A DNA stretch of 42,156 nt, from positions 1 through 42,156 of the forward strand of contig JAZQLP010000026.1 of NCBI GenBank assembly GCA_045542755.1. Reading direction: 5' to 3'. This stretch comes from JAZQLP01 sp045542755. GTDB taxonomy: Bacteria > Bacillota > Clostridia > Oscillospirales > UBA644. The notes beneath the pieces were generated by a model, which did no database searches, was not told the origin of the DNA, and worked only from the letters and a program-made list of their open reading frames with translations. This document shows, piece after piece, positions 15,322-23,227 of the stretch (the first letter of the stretch is position 1; each line of letters opens with the position of its first letter). A program made the translations under genes and the position numbers.

Positions 15322-16314
15322 TTAGTCAAGGTAAACGATCTTGCCCGTATCGGCAGATTCCTGACACGCCATACAGAGTTTAAGAGTCTTTAATGCATCG
15401 GAATAGGGGGAGCGTACGGTGGAGGTATCTCCCGTCTTTACAGCATCGATAAATCCTCTGTCAATGAGCGCGTTCTGGTTGCAATTTCTCTCTATTGTAA
15501 CCTCGCCGTCCTTGTCCTTAAGAGTTACCGTTCTTCTCAAATTGTAGTGTACGGTAGCGTCCTCGCAATAGATACTCATACCGTTGGGGACCATACCTCT
15601 CGCGGTAGGATAACAGCCTGTTTTTATTGATGCAACGGCGCCGTTTTTCATCTTTATAAGGGCCGTGGTAAAGTCGTCCACGTTAAAGCCTTCAACCCCT
15701 CTTGCTTCGGGATCAACCATGCCTCTGCGCTTAATGCAGTAAACGCTTTCGGCTTCGCCGCAAACCTGCCTGAGCATATCGAAAAGGTGTATGTTCTGTT
15801 CCACTATCTGGCCGCCGGAGGTCTCAAACTTTCTCCACCACCATACGGAGGGGATGGTGTCTACCCAAGAGGCTTCTACCTGAGCCACTTTTCTGCCCTT
15901 TATAAATTCGAGAGTTTTTTCGGTTATGTCCTGATATCTGTCCTGAAAACCGACGCTGGCAATAATGCCTTTTTCTTCAATCATTTTGCCTATTTTTTCG
16001 GCAAGCTCATACTGAAGAGCCATGGGCTTTTCAATGAGAAAATGGATGCCCTTTTCTATTACTGCAAATTCAATTTCGCCGTGAACGTGAGGGGGAACGG
16101 CTATGGTTACGGCCTGGGGTTTTACCTCGTCAAGCATAACGCGAAAATCGGTATAGCACTTGCCTGTTCCCGCTGTCTCAGCGAACTTTTCTGCTCTCTC
16201 TTCTATAATATCACAAAAGCCTACAAGCTCTACGTCGTCAAAGGTGACCAGACCTTTGAGGTGGGCGTTTGCTCTGCCTCCGCATCCTATCATTGCTACT
16301 CTAATCTTGCTCAT
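15322..16314 (-). CDS. Gfo/Idh/MocA-family oxidoreductase
   Basis: NAD(P)-dependent sugar or inositol dehydrogenase-like protein, 330 residues. The N-terminal Rossmann fold starts VAMIGCGGRANAH, with the family EKP motif in HFLIEKPMAL, whose lysine is the usual catalytic residue. The C-terminal half is the alpha/beta domain with VDTIPSVWWWRK and QNIHLFDMLR. The substrate cannot be inferred: the family covers glucose-fructose, inositol, N-acetylglucosaminide and many other polyol oxidoreductions. GGAGG lies 9 nt before the ATG. It has its own promoter and is followed by nrdG; a functional link is not obvious and the pairing may be accidental. Confidence 0.9.
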   Translation of the reverse strand: MSKIRVAMIGCGGRANAHLKGLVTFDDVELVGFCDIIEERAEKFAETAGTGKCYTDFRVMLDEVKPQAVTIAVPPHVHGEIEFAVIEKGIHFLIEKPMALQYELAEKIGKMIEEKGIIASVGFQDRYQDITEKTLEFIKGRKVAQVEASWVDTIPSVWWWRKFETSGGQIVEQNIHLFDMLRQVCGEAESVYCIKRRGMVDPEARGVEGFNVDDFTTALIKMKNGAVASIKTGCYPTARGMVPNGMSIYCEDATVHYNLRRTVTLKDKDGEVTIERNCNQNALIDRGFIDAVKTGDTSTVRSPYSDALKTLKLCMACQESADTGKIVYLD

Positions 16315-16359
16315 AAATCTGAACCTCCGTGGATTGTGTCAACAGTTTCTATCCCGTAT

Positions 16360-16388
16360 ATATTAGCACAAGTTTTTCGGACTGTCAA
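16360..16388 (-). promoter_or_regulatory. promoter of the Gfo/Idh/MocA gene and nrdG
   Basis: Minus strand TTGACA (16383-16388), 17-bp spacer, TAATAT (16360-16365), about 45 nt before the start codon. Confidence 0.82.
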
Positions 16389-16516
16389 TACTAAAATTGC
16401 ACAAGGTTTGGATATCTTAAAACAATTTTTTTGCAAAATTGTCCTGAAGTCTTTTTTATCTTCCGTAAAGACCTAAAAAATTCAGAAATCTAACCTCTTT
16501 TTTTGACGATTAGGTA

Positions 16517-16545
16517 TTTACTTTTTGCCTGAACTGTGATATAAT
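16517..16545 (+). promoter_or_regulatory. metK operon promoter
   Basis: TTTACT (16517-16522), 17-bp spacer, TATAAT (16540-16545). The roughly 100-nt leader that follows has only short stems (CCTCTT/AAGGGG around TTGC, and a CCGTACGG palindrome) and shows no S-box or other SAM-riboswitch core. Between here and 16388 I see nothing further. Confidence 0.75.
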
Positions 16546-16654
16546 AGAGTGAAGTATATTTATATAGAAGCAGAGCCTGCGTTTTTTACTTAATGTGCCT
16601 CTTTTGCAAGGGGTGTTCCGTACGGCTTTTGTTTCAAAATACAAGGAGATTGAA

Positions 16655-17797
16655 ATGAAAAGATTTTTTACCTCGGAATCCGTTACTGAAGGCCATCCCG
16701 ATAAGATCTGCGATAGGATATCCGATTCAATACTTGACGAAATGCTCAAGCAGGATCCCAACGCCAGAGTTGCCTGCGAAACTGTAGTTACCACCGGTAT
16801 GGTAATGATAGTGGGTGAAATAACCCTTAAAGACGGATACGTTGATATTCCCAAGACTGTAAGACAGGTAATCAAGGAGATAGGCTACGACAGAGCCAAG
16901 TACGGCTTTGACTGCGACACCTGCTCCGTTCTTACCTCCATTGATGAGCAGTCTCCCGATATCGCTATGGGCGTTGACAGAGACGGTGCGGGCGACCAGG
17001 GCATGATGTTCGGTTATGCCTGTGATGAAACCGACACTCTTATGCCCATGCCTATATACTATGCTCACAAGCTTGCCCTTCGTCTTACCGAGGTTAGAAA
17101 GAAGGAGATTCTTCCTTTCCTTCGTCCCGATGGAAAAACTCAGGTAACGGTAGAGTACGAAGACGATAAGCCCGTAAGAATAGATACCGTAGTTATCTCC
17201 TCTCAGCACAGCAGTATGGTAAGCCACGAGGCTATATCCAAGGGACTTATCTCCGAAGTTATAAACAAGGTTATTCCTGCCGAGCTTATGGATGAAAATA
17301 CTAAAATATTCATTAACCCCACCGGCCAGTTTATTATCGGCGGTCCTCAGGGTGACAGCGGTCTTACCGGACGTAAGATAATCGTTGATACCTACGGCGG
17401 ATACGCTTGCCACGGCGGCGGAGCAATCTCAGGTAAGGACCCCACGAAGGTTGACAGAAGTGCCGCTTATATGGCAAGATATATTGCAAAGAACGTTGTT
17501 AAGGCCGGCCTTGCTTCAAGATGTGAGGTTCAGCTTGCTTACGCCATCGGCGTTGCTGACCCCGTAAGCGTTCTTGTTGATACCAAGGGTACCGCTACTG
17601 TAGCCGAAGATAAGATCGTTGCCGCAGTAAGGGAAGTATTCCCCCTCACGCCCAAGGGAATAATAGAAGAACTCGACCTTAAAAAGCCTATTTACGCAGC
17701 CCTTTCCGCATACGGACATATGGGCAGAGAAGATCTTGGCGTAAGATGGGAAGACTGCGATAAGGTGGAAGCCCTCATCAAGGCAGTGGGCAAGTAA
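16655..17797 (+). CDS. metK: S-adenosylmethionine synthase
   Basis: Makes S-adenosylmethionine from methionine and ATP, 380 residues, cytoplasmic. Signature motifs are SVTEGHPDK (residues 9-17), GAGDQGMMFGYA (from 111) and the glycine-rich GGGAISGKDPTKVDRS (about 253-268) that holds the triphosphate. The start at 16655 is chosen for AAGGAG 8 nt upstream; the frame extends 20 codons further without a site. It heads a same-strand run of eight genes with gaps of 32 nt or less (38 nt before alaS), and a PHP phosphatase starts 23 nt after its stop. Confidence 0.97.
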   Translation: MKRFFTSESVTEGHPDKICDRISDSILDEMLKQDPNARVACETVVTTGMVMIVGEITLKDGYVDIPKTVRQVIKEIGYDRAKYGFDCDTCSVLTSIDEQSPDIAMGVDRDGAGDQGMMFGYACDETDTLMPMPIYYAHKLALRLTEVRKKEILPFLRPDGKTQVTVEYEDDKPVRIDTVVISSQHSSMVSHEAISKGLISEVINKVIPAELMDENTKIFINPTGQFIIGGPQGDSGLTGRKIIVDTYGGYACHGGGAISGKDPTKVDRSAAYMARYIAKNVVKAGLASRCEVQLAYAIGVADPVSVLVDTKGTATVAEDKIVAAVREVFPLTPKGIIEELDLKKPIYAALSAYGHMGREDLGVRWEDCDKVEALIKAVGK

Positions 17798-17820
17798 AAA
17801 CGAAAGAAGTCTGTTATACG

Positions 17821-18639
17821 ATGAAACCCTTTAAGTCTGACTGCCATATACACAGCCGTTTTTCTCCCGACGGAAGAGGAACGGCCCCCGAAGCCGTTGT
17901 GGCTGCGGCCATTGAAGCGGGGCTTGACGGAATATGCTTTACCGACCATTGCGAATGTAATGACAACGTAAGTATCCCGCCAGAGTTTCCCCGTTGGCCT
18001 GCCCTTGACCACGAAGAGTATTTTAAGACTATATCCGCGCTCAAAGGAAAATATCCTCTGAAGATCTCCGTAGGTGTTGAGATAGGGCAGGGGACGCAGG
18101 GACCTGAATACGCCCGACGTTATATTGATTCTCATCCCTGGGATTTTATCCTTGCTTCTAACCATAATTTGCGCAACGAATATGATTTTTCGTATATGGA
18201 TTATACGGGGAAGGATATTGAAGGCCTTTGCCGCAGATATTTTGAAGAACTCTATGAGGTCGTTGAGTGGGGGCAGTTTGACGTTCTTGCCCATCTGTTT
18301 TACTTCATCAGATACGTATACCAAGCCGGTTACGAGATAGACATCAATAATTACAACGGAATGATGGCTGAAATTTTCAAGCTCCTCGTGTCGAACGGTA
18401 AAGGTATGGAAATAAATACATCAAGTATTTCAGGCCCTTACGGTAAGACCATTCCCGGAATTGAACAGCTTAAGCTTTTTCGTCAGCTTGGCGGAGAGAT
18501 AGTTACCATCGGTTCCGATGCTCACGTTCCTCAAAACGTCGGATTGGGCGGAGATCTTGCCCGCGAAATGATGCGAGAGGCAGGATTTAAGTACGTAGCC
18601 TTCTACGAGGCTCGTAAGCCTTCTTTTATGGCTATATAG
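17821..18639 (+). CDS. PHP-domain phosphatase, histidinol-phosphatase (HisK)-like, copy 1
   Basis: Metal-dependent phosphoesterase of the polymerase-and-histidinol-phosphatase superfamily, 272 residues. The metal-binding set is HIH (His9, His11), FTDHCE (Asp42, His43), the glutamate in VGVEIGQ, SNH, the His in DVLAHLF and GSDAHVP near the C terminus. Family members dephosphorylate histidinol phosphate, but no other his gene is present, so the substrate is uncertain. The ribosome binding site is weak (GAAAGAAG, about 13 nt off). It is followed 19 nt later by a clear paralogue, indicating tandem duplication and divergence. Confidence 0.85.
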   Translation: MKPFKSDCHIHSRFSPDGRGTAPEAVVAAAIEAGLDGICFTDHCECNDNVSIPPEFPRWPALDHEEYFKTISALKGKYPLKISVGVEIGQGTQGPEYARRYIDSHPWDFILASNHNLRNEYDFSYMDYTGKDIEGLCRRYFEELYEVVEWGQFDVLAHLFYFIRYVYQAGYEIDINNYNGMMAEIFKLLVSNGKGMEINTSSISGPYGKTIPGIEQLKLFRQLGGEIVTIGSDAHVPQNVGLGGDLAREMMREAGFKYVAFYEARKPSFMAI

Positions 18640-18658
18640 AAACACAAGGGAGATTATA

Positions 18659-19486
18659 ATGAAACCCTTCAGAGCAGATTATCATACACATTGTTGTTTC
18701 TCTCCGGATACGGGGGGAACGCTTCCCACCCAGAATATAGACGCCGCCCTTGCAAAGGGTTTGGACGCTCTTATGTTTACGGACCATTGTGAGTGTAATA
18801 CCCACACGGGCACCTGCCCCTTCCCAAAGCCTTGGCCGGATATGGACTACGAGCATTACTTCGAGTATTGCTCCTCCTTAAAAGGCAAGTATCCTATACA
18901 GCTTGGCGTCGGCATTGAAATAGGCCAGCCTCTTCAGGGGCTTGAGTATGCAGAGAAAATGGTATCTGTAAAGCCTTGGGATATGATACTTGCTTCAAAT
19001 CATAATATCGTCGGAGAGCCTGACTTCTGCCTTATGGAGTATGAAGGCCGAGATTTAGACGATATATGCAACAGGTATTTTGCGGAGCTCTACGATATAG
19101 TAAAATGGGGGAAATTTGACGTTCTTTCTCACCTTTACTATTTTATAAAATACATAAGCGTCAAGAATTTGCCGGAAATAGATTTTACAAGATTTGACGG
19201 CGCTATATCCGAAATATTCAAGCTTCTTATACAGACGGGAAAAGGTCTTGAGGTAAACACGTCTTGTATGCCCATCAAACAGTACGGTAAGCCCGTTCCC
19301 AATCTCGTACATCTTAAGATGTACAGGGAACTTGGGGGTGAGCTTATAACCATAGGCTCCGATTCCCATAAAGGCGCTGATATCGGTACCGGGATTGACG
19401 AAACCATCGAGCTTCTCAAAGAGGCCGGATTCAGATACGTAGCCTCATACGAGGGCAGAAAACCCACCCTTCGTCCCATAGCTTAA
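18659..19486 (+). CDS. PHP-domain phosphatase, histidinol-phosphatase (HisK)-like, copy 2
   Basis: Paralogue of the preceding gene, 275 residues, collinear over its whole length. Both start MKPF, share FTDHCEC, an EYF-plus-KGKYP segment and a GxEIGQ motif, and end with GSD(A/S)H and EARKP or EGRKP. Ligands here are HTH, FTDHCE, VGIEIGQ, SNH, SHLYYF and GSDSH; the last has Ser for Ala next to the metal-binding Asp/His, a mild change. GGGAG lies 7 nt before the ATG, stronger than in copy 1, so this copy may be made in larger amounts. Keeping both copies intact suggests two substrates. Confidence 0.85.
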   Translation: MKPFRADYHTHCCFSPDTGGTLPTQNIDAALAKGLDALMFTDHCECNTHTGTCPFPKPWPDMDYEHYFEYCSSLKGKYPIQLGVGIEIGQPLQGLEYAEKMVSVKPWDMILASNHNIVGEPDFCLMEYEGRDLDDICNRYFAELYDIVKWGKFDVLSHLYYFIKYISVKNLPEIDFTRFDGAISEIFKLLIQTGKGLEVNTSCMPIKQYGKPVPNLVHLKMYRELGGELITIGSDSHKGADIGTGIDETIELLKEAGFRYVASYEGRKPTLRPIA

Positions 19487-19511
19487 CACCCATACGAAAG
19501 GAAAATGCAGT

Positions 19512-19994
19512 ATGACTATAAAAGAAAGAGTACTTAAGTTTCTTGAAGAAAACTCTTGTTATACCCCTGAAAATATAGCGGCGGCGCTTTCTGTAGACGC
19601 TGATGAAGTAAAGGCCGTGATAGCCGAATGTGAGGCAGACGGAACTTTATTGGGATATACCGCAGTGGTTGACTGGAGCAAGACCGGCACGGAAAGATGT
19701 AACGCCATAATAGAGATAACCGTAGAAACCAAGACAGGTGACGGATTTGAGGCTGTAGCCCGTCAGATATGCGCCCTGCCCGAGGTAACTGCTCTTTATC
19801 TTATGTCGGGCGGCTATGACTTTGCCGTAATGATAGAAGGTCGAAGCATGAGAGAGGTTGCCATGTTCGTTTATCAGAAGCTTGCCGTTATAGACGGCGT
19901 AACAGGCACCGCTACTCACTTTGTACTCAACAAGTATAAGGATAAGAACATTACGTTCGGAACACCGGAAAAGGATGAACGCGAATGGGTCTGA
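19512..19994 (+). CDS. Lrp/AsnC-family transcriptional regulator
   Basis: A 160-residue regulator: N-terminal helix-turn-helix (about 1-55; LSVDADEVKAVIAECEADG) and C-terminal RAM ligand-binding domain (about 65-145; NAIIEITVETK, ALYLMSGGYDFAVMIEG). These proteins form octamers and sense amino acids. It sits directly before an aminotransferase, a common pairing, so control of that gene or the operon by an amino acid is a reasonable inference. AAAGGAAA lies about 10 nt before the ATG. Confidence 0.9.
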   Translation: MTIKERVLKFLEENSCYTPENIAAALSVDADEVKAVIAECEADGTLLGYTAVVDWSKTGTERCNAIIEITVETKTGDGFEAVARQICALPEVTALYLMSGGYDFAVMIEGRSMREVAMFVYQKLAVIDGVTGTATHFVLNKYKDKNITFGTPEKDEREWV

Positions 19995-20026
19995 TTTAAG
20001 GACTCTTTGCTGCAAATACAGGTACT

Positions 20027-21208
20027 ATGATAGATTACGAGAAAATTTTATCAAAGACTGCGGTCAATATAAAGCCTTCGGGTATAAGAAAGTTCTTTGA
20101 CCTTGCCAGTAGCATGAAGGATTGCATATCCCTTGGCGTTGGTGAGCCTGACTTTAATACCCCCTGGCATATCCGTAACGAAGGTATAAGAACTCTTCAG
20201 CTGGGCAAAACCAAATATACCGCAAACGCAGGTTTGGAATCTCTCAGAAGAGAAATATCCAACTATATGAACAGAAGATATAACCTCGACTATTCTCCCG
20301 AGAATCAGATATTGGTTACGGTAGGCGGCAGTGAGGGTATAGACGTGGCTTTAAGAGCCCTTCTCAATCCCGGCGACGAGGTTCTCGTTCCCGAGCCTTC
20401 ATTTGTTTGTTATAAGCCTCTTGCCGAGCTTGCGGGCGGCGTTGCCATACCTCTTCCTACCTATGAGAAGGATAATTTCAGACTTATGCCCGAAACGGTA
20501 AAGGCCGCCATAACCGAAAAAACCAAGGTTCTTATTATGCCGTTCCCCAATAATCCTACGGGCGGAATTATGAGTCTTGAGGATTATAACGCCATTGCGA
20601 AGGTTATCAAGGACACCGATATTATCGTTATAACAGACGAAATATATAATGAACTCACCTATACCAAGGAAAAATCTCCCTCTTTTGCCAATGCGGATGG
20701 TATGTATGAGCGTACCGTTATCGTAAACGGTTTTTCCAAGGCCTATTCAATGACAGGCTGGAGAATGGGGTATCTTTGCGCTCCCAAGGAGATAGTAAAG
20801 GTAATGATAAAGCTTCACCAGTTCGGTATAATGAGCGCTCCCACCACTTCCCAGTACGCAGCTATCGAGGCATTGAGAAACGGTGACGAGGATATTGCCG
20901 AAATGAAGGGGCATTACAATATGAGAAGACTTTTTCTTCTCGATGCCTTTAAGAGTATGGGTATACATTGTTTTGAGCCTCTCGGTGCATTTTACGCTTT
21001 CCCCAACGTGGGTGAGTTGGGCTTAAGCTCCGAGGAGTTCTGCCGTCGCTTCCTTGAAGAATACAGGGTTGCAATAGTTCCCGGAAACGCTTTCGGTGAT
21101 AGCGGCGAGGGCTTTGTAAGAATATCCTACGCTTATTCCCTTGACCATTTGAATAAGGCTATGGACAGGCTGGATAAGTTTGTTACGTCCATAAGAAGAG
21201 GAAACTGA
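20027..21208 (+). CDS. class I/II PLP-dependent aminotransferase
   Basis: Fold type I aminotransferase of 393 residues. The PLP-binding Lys238 is in NGFSKAYSMTGWRMGY; other family features are SLGVGEPDFNTP, PFPNNPTGG with the cofactor-contact Asn and DEIYNEL with the pyridine-contact Asp, and the carboxylate-binding Arg in FVRISYA. The closest well-known relatives are aspartate, alanine and aromatic aminotransferases of the Igamma type; the exact substrate cannot be read. It follows the Lrp-type gene by 32 nt and its TGA overlaps the next ATG by one base, indicating coupled expression. Confidence 0.92.
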   Translation: MIDYEKILSKTAVNIKPSGIRKFFDLASSMKDCISLGVGEPDFNTPWHIRNEGIRTLQLGKTKYTANAGLESLRREISNYMNRRYNLDYSPENQILVTVGGSEGIDVALRALLNPGDEVLVPEPSFVCYKPLAELAGGVAIPLPTYEKDNFRLMPETVKAAITEKTKVLIMPFPNNPTGGIMSLEDYNAIAKVIKDTDIIVITDEIYNELTYTKEKSPSFANADGMYERTVIVNGFSKAYSMTGWRMGYLCAPKEIVKVMIKLHQFGIMSAPTTSQYAAIEALRNGDEDIAEMKGHYNMRRLFLLDAFKSMGIHCFEPLGAFYAFPNVGELGLSSEEFCRRFLEEYRVAIVPGNAFGDSGEGFVRISYAYSLDHLNKAMDRLDKFVTSIRRGN

Positions 21209-22353
21209 TGTCTGATTCAAAGACCACGGTATCACTTCTCAAAAATACCGAATATGACAGAACCGAATTGGTTTCTGCCGTTGAGAAGCATTTTGAAAAT
21301 CTGGGCGGTATAGAAAATATAATCCCTCTTAACTCGAGGGTGGTTATAAAGCCTAATCTTGTATCAGGCGAAAAGCCTGAGAAGGCAGTTACTGTACATC
21401 CTGATTTCGTATATGCAATAATTGAGGTTGTCAAAAGGCGGACTTCCAATATAACATTGGCCGAAAGTCCCGGTGGTCCTCACAACGATGCAAGACTGAA
21501 GGGAATATATAAGATAACTGGAATGGCTGACCTTGACTGTGAAAAGGTTTATGAGCCTACCGTTAAAGAGATAGAATATCCCGAAGGACTCAAATGCAAA
21601 ACGTTTTCCGTTATAAAGGAGATTGCGGAAGCAGACGTTCTTATTTCCGCCGCAAAGCTTAAGACCCACGGAATGATGGCCTATACGGGTGCTGTAAAGA
21701 ACCTTTTCGGCGCAATCTTCTCCCTTGAGAAGGTTGAATACCATTTTAGATATAACGATAGAGCCGATTTTTCGGATATGATAATAGACCTTTGTCTGGC
21801 TCTTAAACCTACCATAAGCTTTATCGACGGTATTGTTGGAATGGAGGGCGAAGGCCCCACAAGCGGTACCCCCAAGGCTGCAAATTGCACCATAGCATCT
21901 CTTAATTCCTTTGCCTGCGACGTTGTTGGCGCATCTCTTATTGGAATTGACGAGAGAATATCCGGTCAGCTTGCCCGTTCATACGACAGAGGCTTGACTC
22001 CCAGACTGGATGATATAAATATAGTAGGCGATGACTTTAACTCCCTTAGAACCGAGTTTGAGGTTCCCGTATCCCTTGAAAATACCGTGTCATTCGGATT
22101 TTTGAAGGTTATACCCAAGGGACTCCGTTCATTTATTGAAAGGGCTCTCTCGCCCAAGCCCGTTGTTATCCTGCCCGAGTGTATCGGTTGCGGCAAATGC
22201 GTTGAAAGCTGTCCCCAGAAAACCATATTTATCAAAGATAACAAGGCCGTAATAAAATACGGTAACTGTATCCGCTGTTACTGCTGTCAGGAACTTTGTC
22301 CCCGTCATGCAGTAGAAGTACGGAGCAAGAAAATATATAAATTTAAGCTATGA
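21208..22353 (+). CDS. DUF362 protein with two C-terminal [4Fe-4S] motifs
   Basis: A 381-residue protein: a DUF362 domain (about 1-300; VVIKPNLVSGEKPEKAVT, LAESPGGPH, AAKLKTHGMMAYTGAVKN) and a ferredoxin module with CIGCGKCVESCP from Cys325 and CIRCYCCQELCP, which bind two [4Fe-4S] clusters. The family is common in anaerobes and its biochemical role is not established. No signal peptide is present. It overlaps the aminotransferase by one base and ispE by 4 nt (ATGA), so its place in this operon is firm; electron supply to the radical/iron-sulfur isoprenoid pathway is only a guess. Confidence 0.9.
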   Translation: MSDSKTTVSLLKNTEYDRTELVSAVEKHFENLGGIENIIPLNSRVVIKPNLVSGEKPEKAVTVHPDFVYAIIEVVKRRTSNITLAESPGGPHNDARLKGIYKITGMADLDCEKVYEPTVKEIEYPEGLKCKTFSVIKEIAEADVLISAAKLKTHGMMAYTGAVKNLFGAIFSLEKVEYHFRYNDRADFSDMIIDLCLALKPTISFIDGIVGMEGEGPTSGTPKAANCTIASLNSFACDVVGASLIGIDERISGQLARSYDRGLTPRLDDINIVGDDFNSLRTEFEVPVSLENTVSFGFLKVIPKGLRSFIERALSPKPVVILPECIGCGKCVESCPQKTIFIKDNKAVIKYGNCIRCYCCQELCPRHAVEVRSKKIYKFKL

Positions 22354-23189
22354 AAACTCTTACTGCAAACGCTTATGCGAAGATAAATCTTACCCTTGAC
22401 GTCTTTCCAAAAGGGGAGGACGGGTATCACGAACTTCGCAGTATTATGCAAACCGTTTCTCTTTGTGACGAGGTTACGGTGACTCTTTCTTCCAATAGCA
22501 AAGAGATTGTTTCCGACGCTACCCTTGCGGGAATAGAGAACGATATATGCGTAAGGGCGGCAAGAGCCTTTTGCGAAGCCTTTCTTCCCGAGCCTATGGG
22601 AATACATATAGGAATAAAGAAAAATATTCCCATTTCCGCAGGCCTCGGTGGCGGAAGCTCCGACGGAGCGGCAGTTATAAAGCTGCTTGCAAAGGAATTC
22701 GGAGTACAGGACAAACAAAAGCTTATAGAAATCAGCCGTAAAATAGGTTCCGACTTGCCCTTTTTCCTTGAAGGGGGTATGGCTCTTATTGAGGGAACGG
22801 GGGAGAAGATAACGCCGTTATCTTATAGGTTCGAAAAACGGCTTCTTCTTGTAAAGCCCCAACAGGGAACTTCTGCGGGTGGAGTATACGGGATATTTGA
22901 TTCTCTTTGTGAGAAATCTCCCCATACCACCGACGGAATGCTTTCTGCAATGTCTTGCGGAAAATTTGATTATTCATTGCTGTCAAACAGCCTGCAGACT
23001 GCGGCTATACAGGCTGCACCCCAAAGCGGAGAAATACTTCAACGCATGACCGAGCTCGGAGTTGAAAAGACTATGGTCAGCGGAAGCGGAAGCACGGTTA
23101 TGGGCTTTTTCCCGGACAGGGACATAGAAGCTGCGGCCAAAGACCTTTCCGCCTACGGATTTTGTGAACTATGTCAGTTCGTTTACTGA
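22350..23189 (+). CDS. ispE: 4-diphosphocytidyl-2-C-methyl-D-erythritol kinase
   Basis: GHMP kinase of the non-mevalonate (MEP) isoprenoid pathway; it phosphorylates CDP-methylerythritol at the 2-position. The 279 residues open with AYAKINLTLDVFPKGEDGYHEL, carry the ATP loop ISAGLGGGSSDGAA at about 95-108, and have the third GHMP motif MVSGSGSTVMG near the C terminus. It overlaps the DUF362 gene by 4 nt and precedes alaS by 38 nt. The gene implies that the host makes isoprenoids by the MEP route. Confidence 0.96.
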   Translation: MKTLTANAYAKINLTLDVFPKGEDGYHELRSIMQTVSLCDEVTVTLSSNSKEIVSDATLAGIENDICVRAARAFCEAFLPEPMGIHIGIKKNIPISAGLGGGSSDGAAVIKLLAKEFGVQDKQKLIEISRKIGSDLPFFLEGGMALIEGTGEKITPLSYRFEKRLLLVKPQQGTSAGGVYGIFDSLCEKSPHTTDGMLSAMSCGKFDYSLLSNSLQTAAIQAAPQSGEILQRMTELGVEKTMVSGSGSTVMGFFPDRDIEAAAKDLSAYGFCELCQFVY

Positions 23190-23227
23190 TGTTAATAATA
23201 TTTTTTATATAGGAGAACATACTAGTT

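Noticed and set aside
16546..16654. SAM riboswitch before metK
   Set aside because: The roughly 100-nt leader has only short stems and none of the S-box, SAM-II or SMK core sequences I could recognise.
23190..23227. T-box before alaS
   Set aside because: Only 38 nt separate ispE and alaS, too little for any T-box element.
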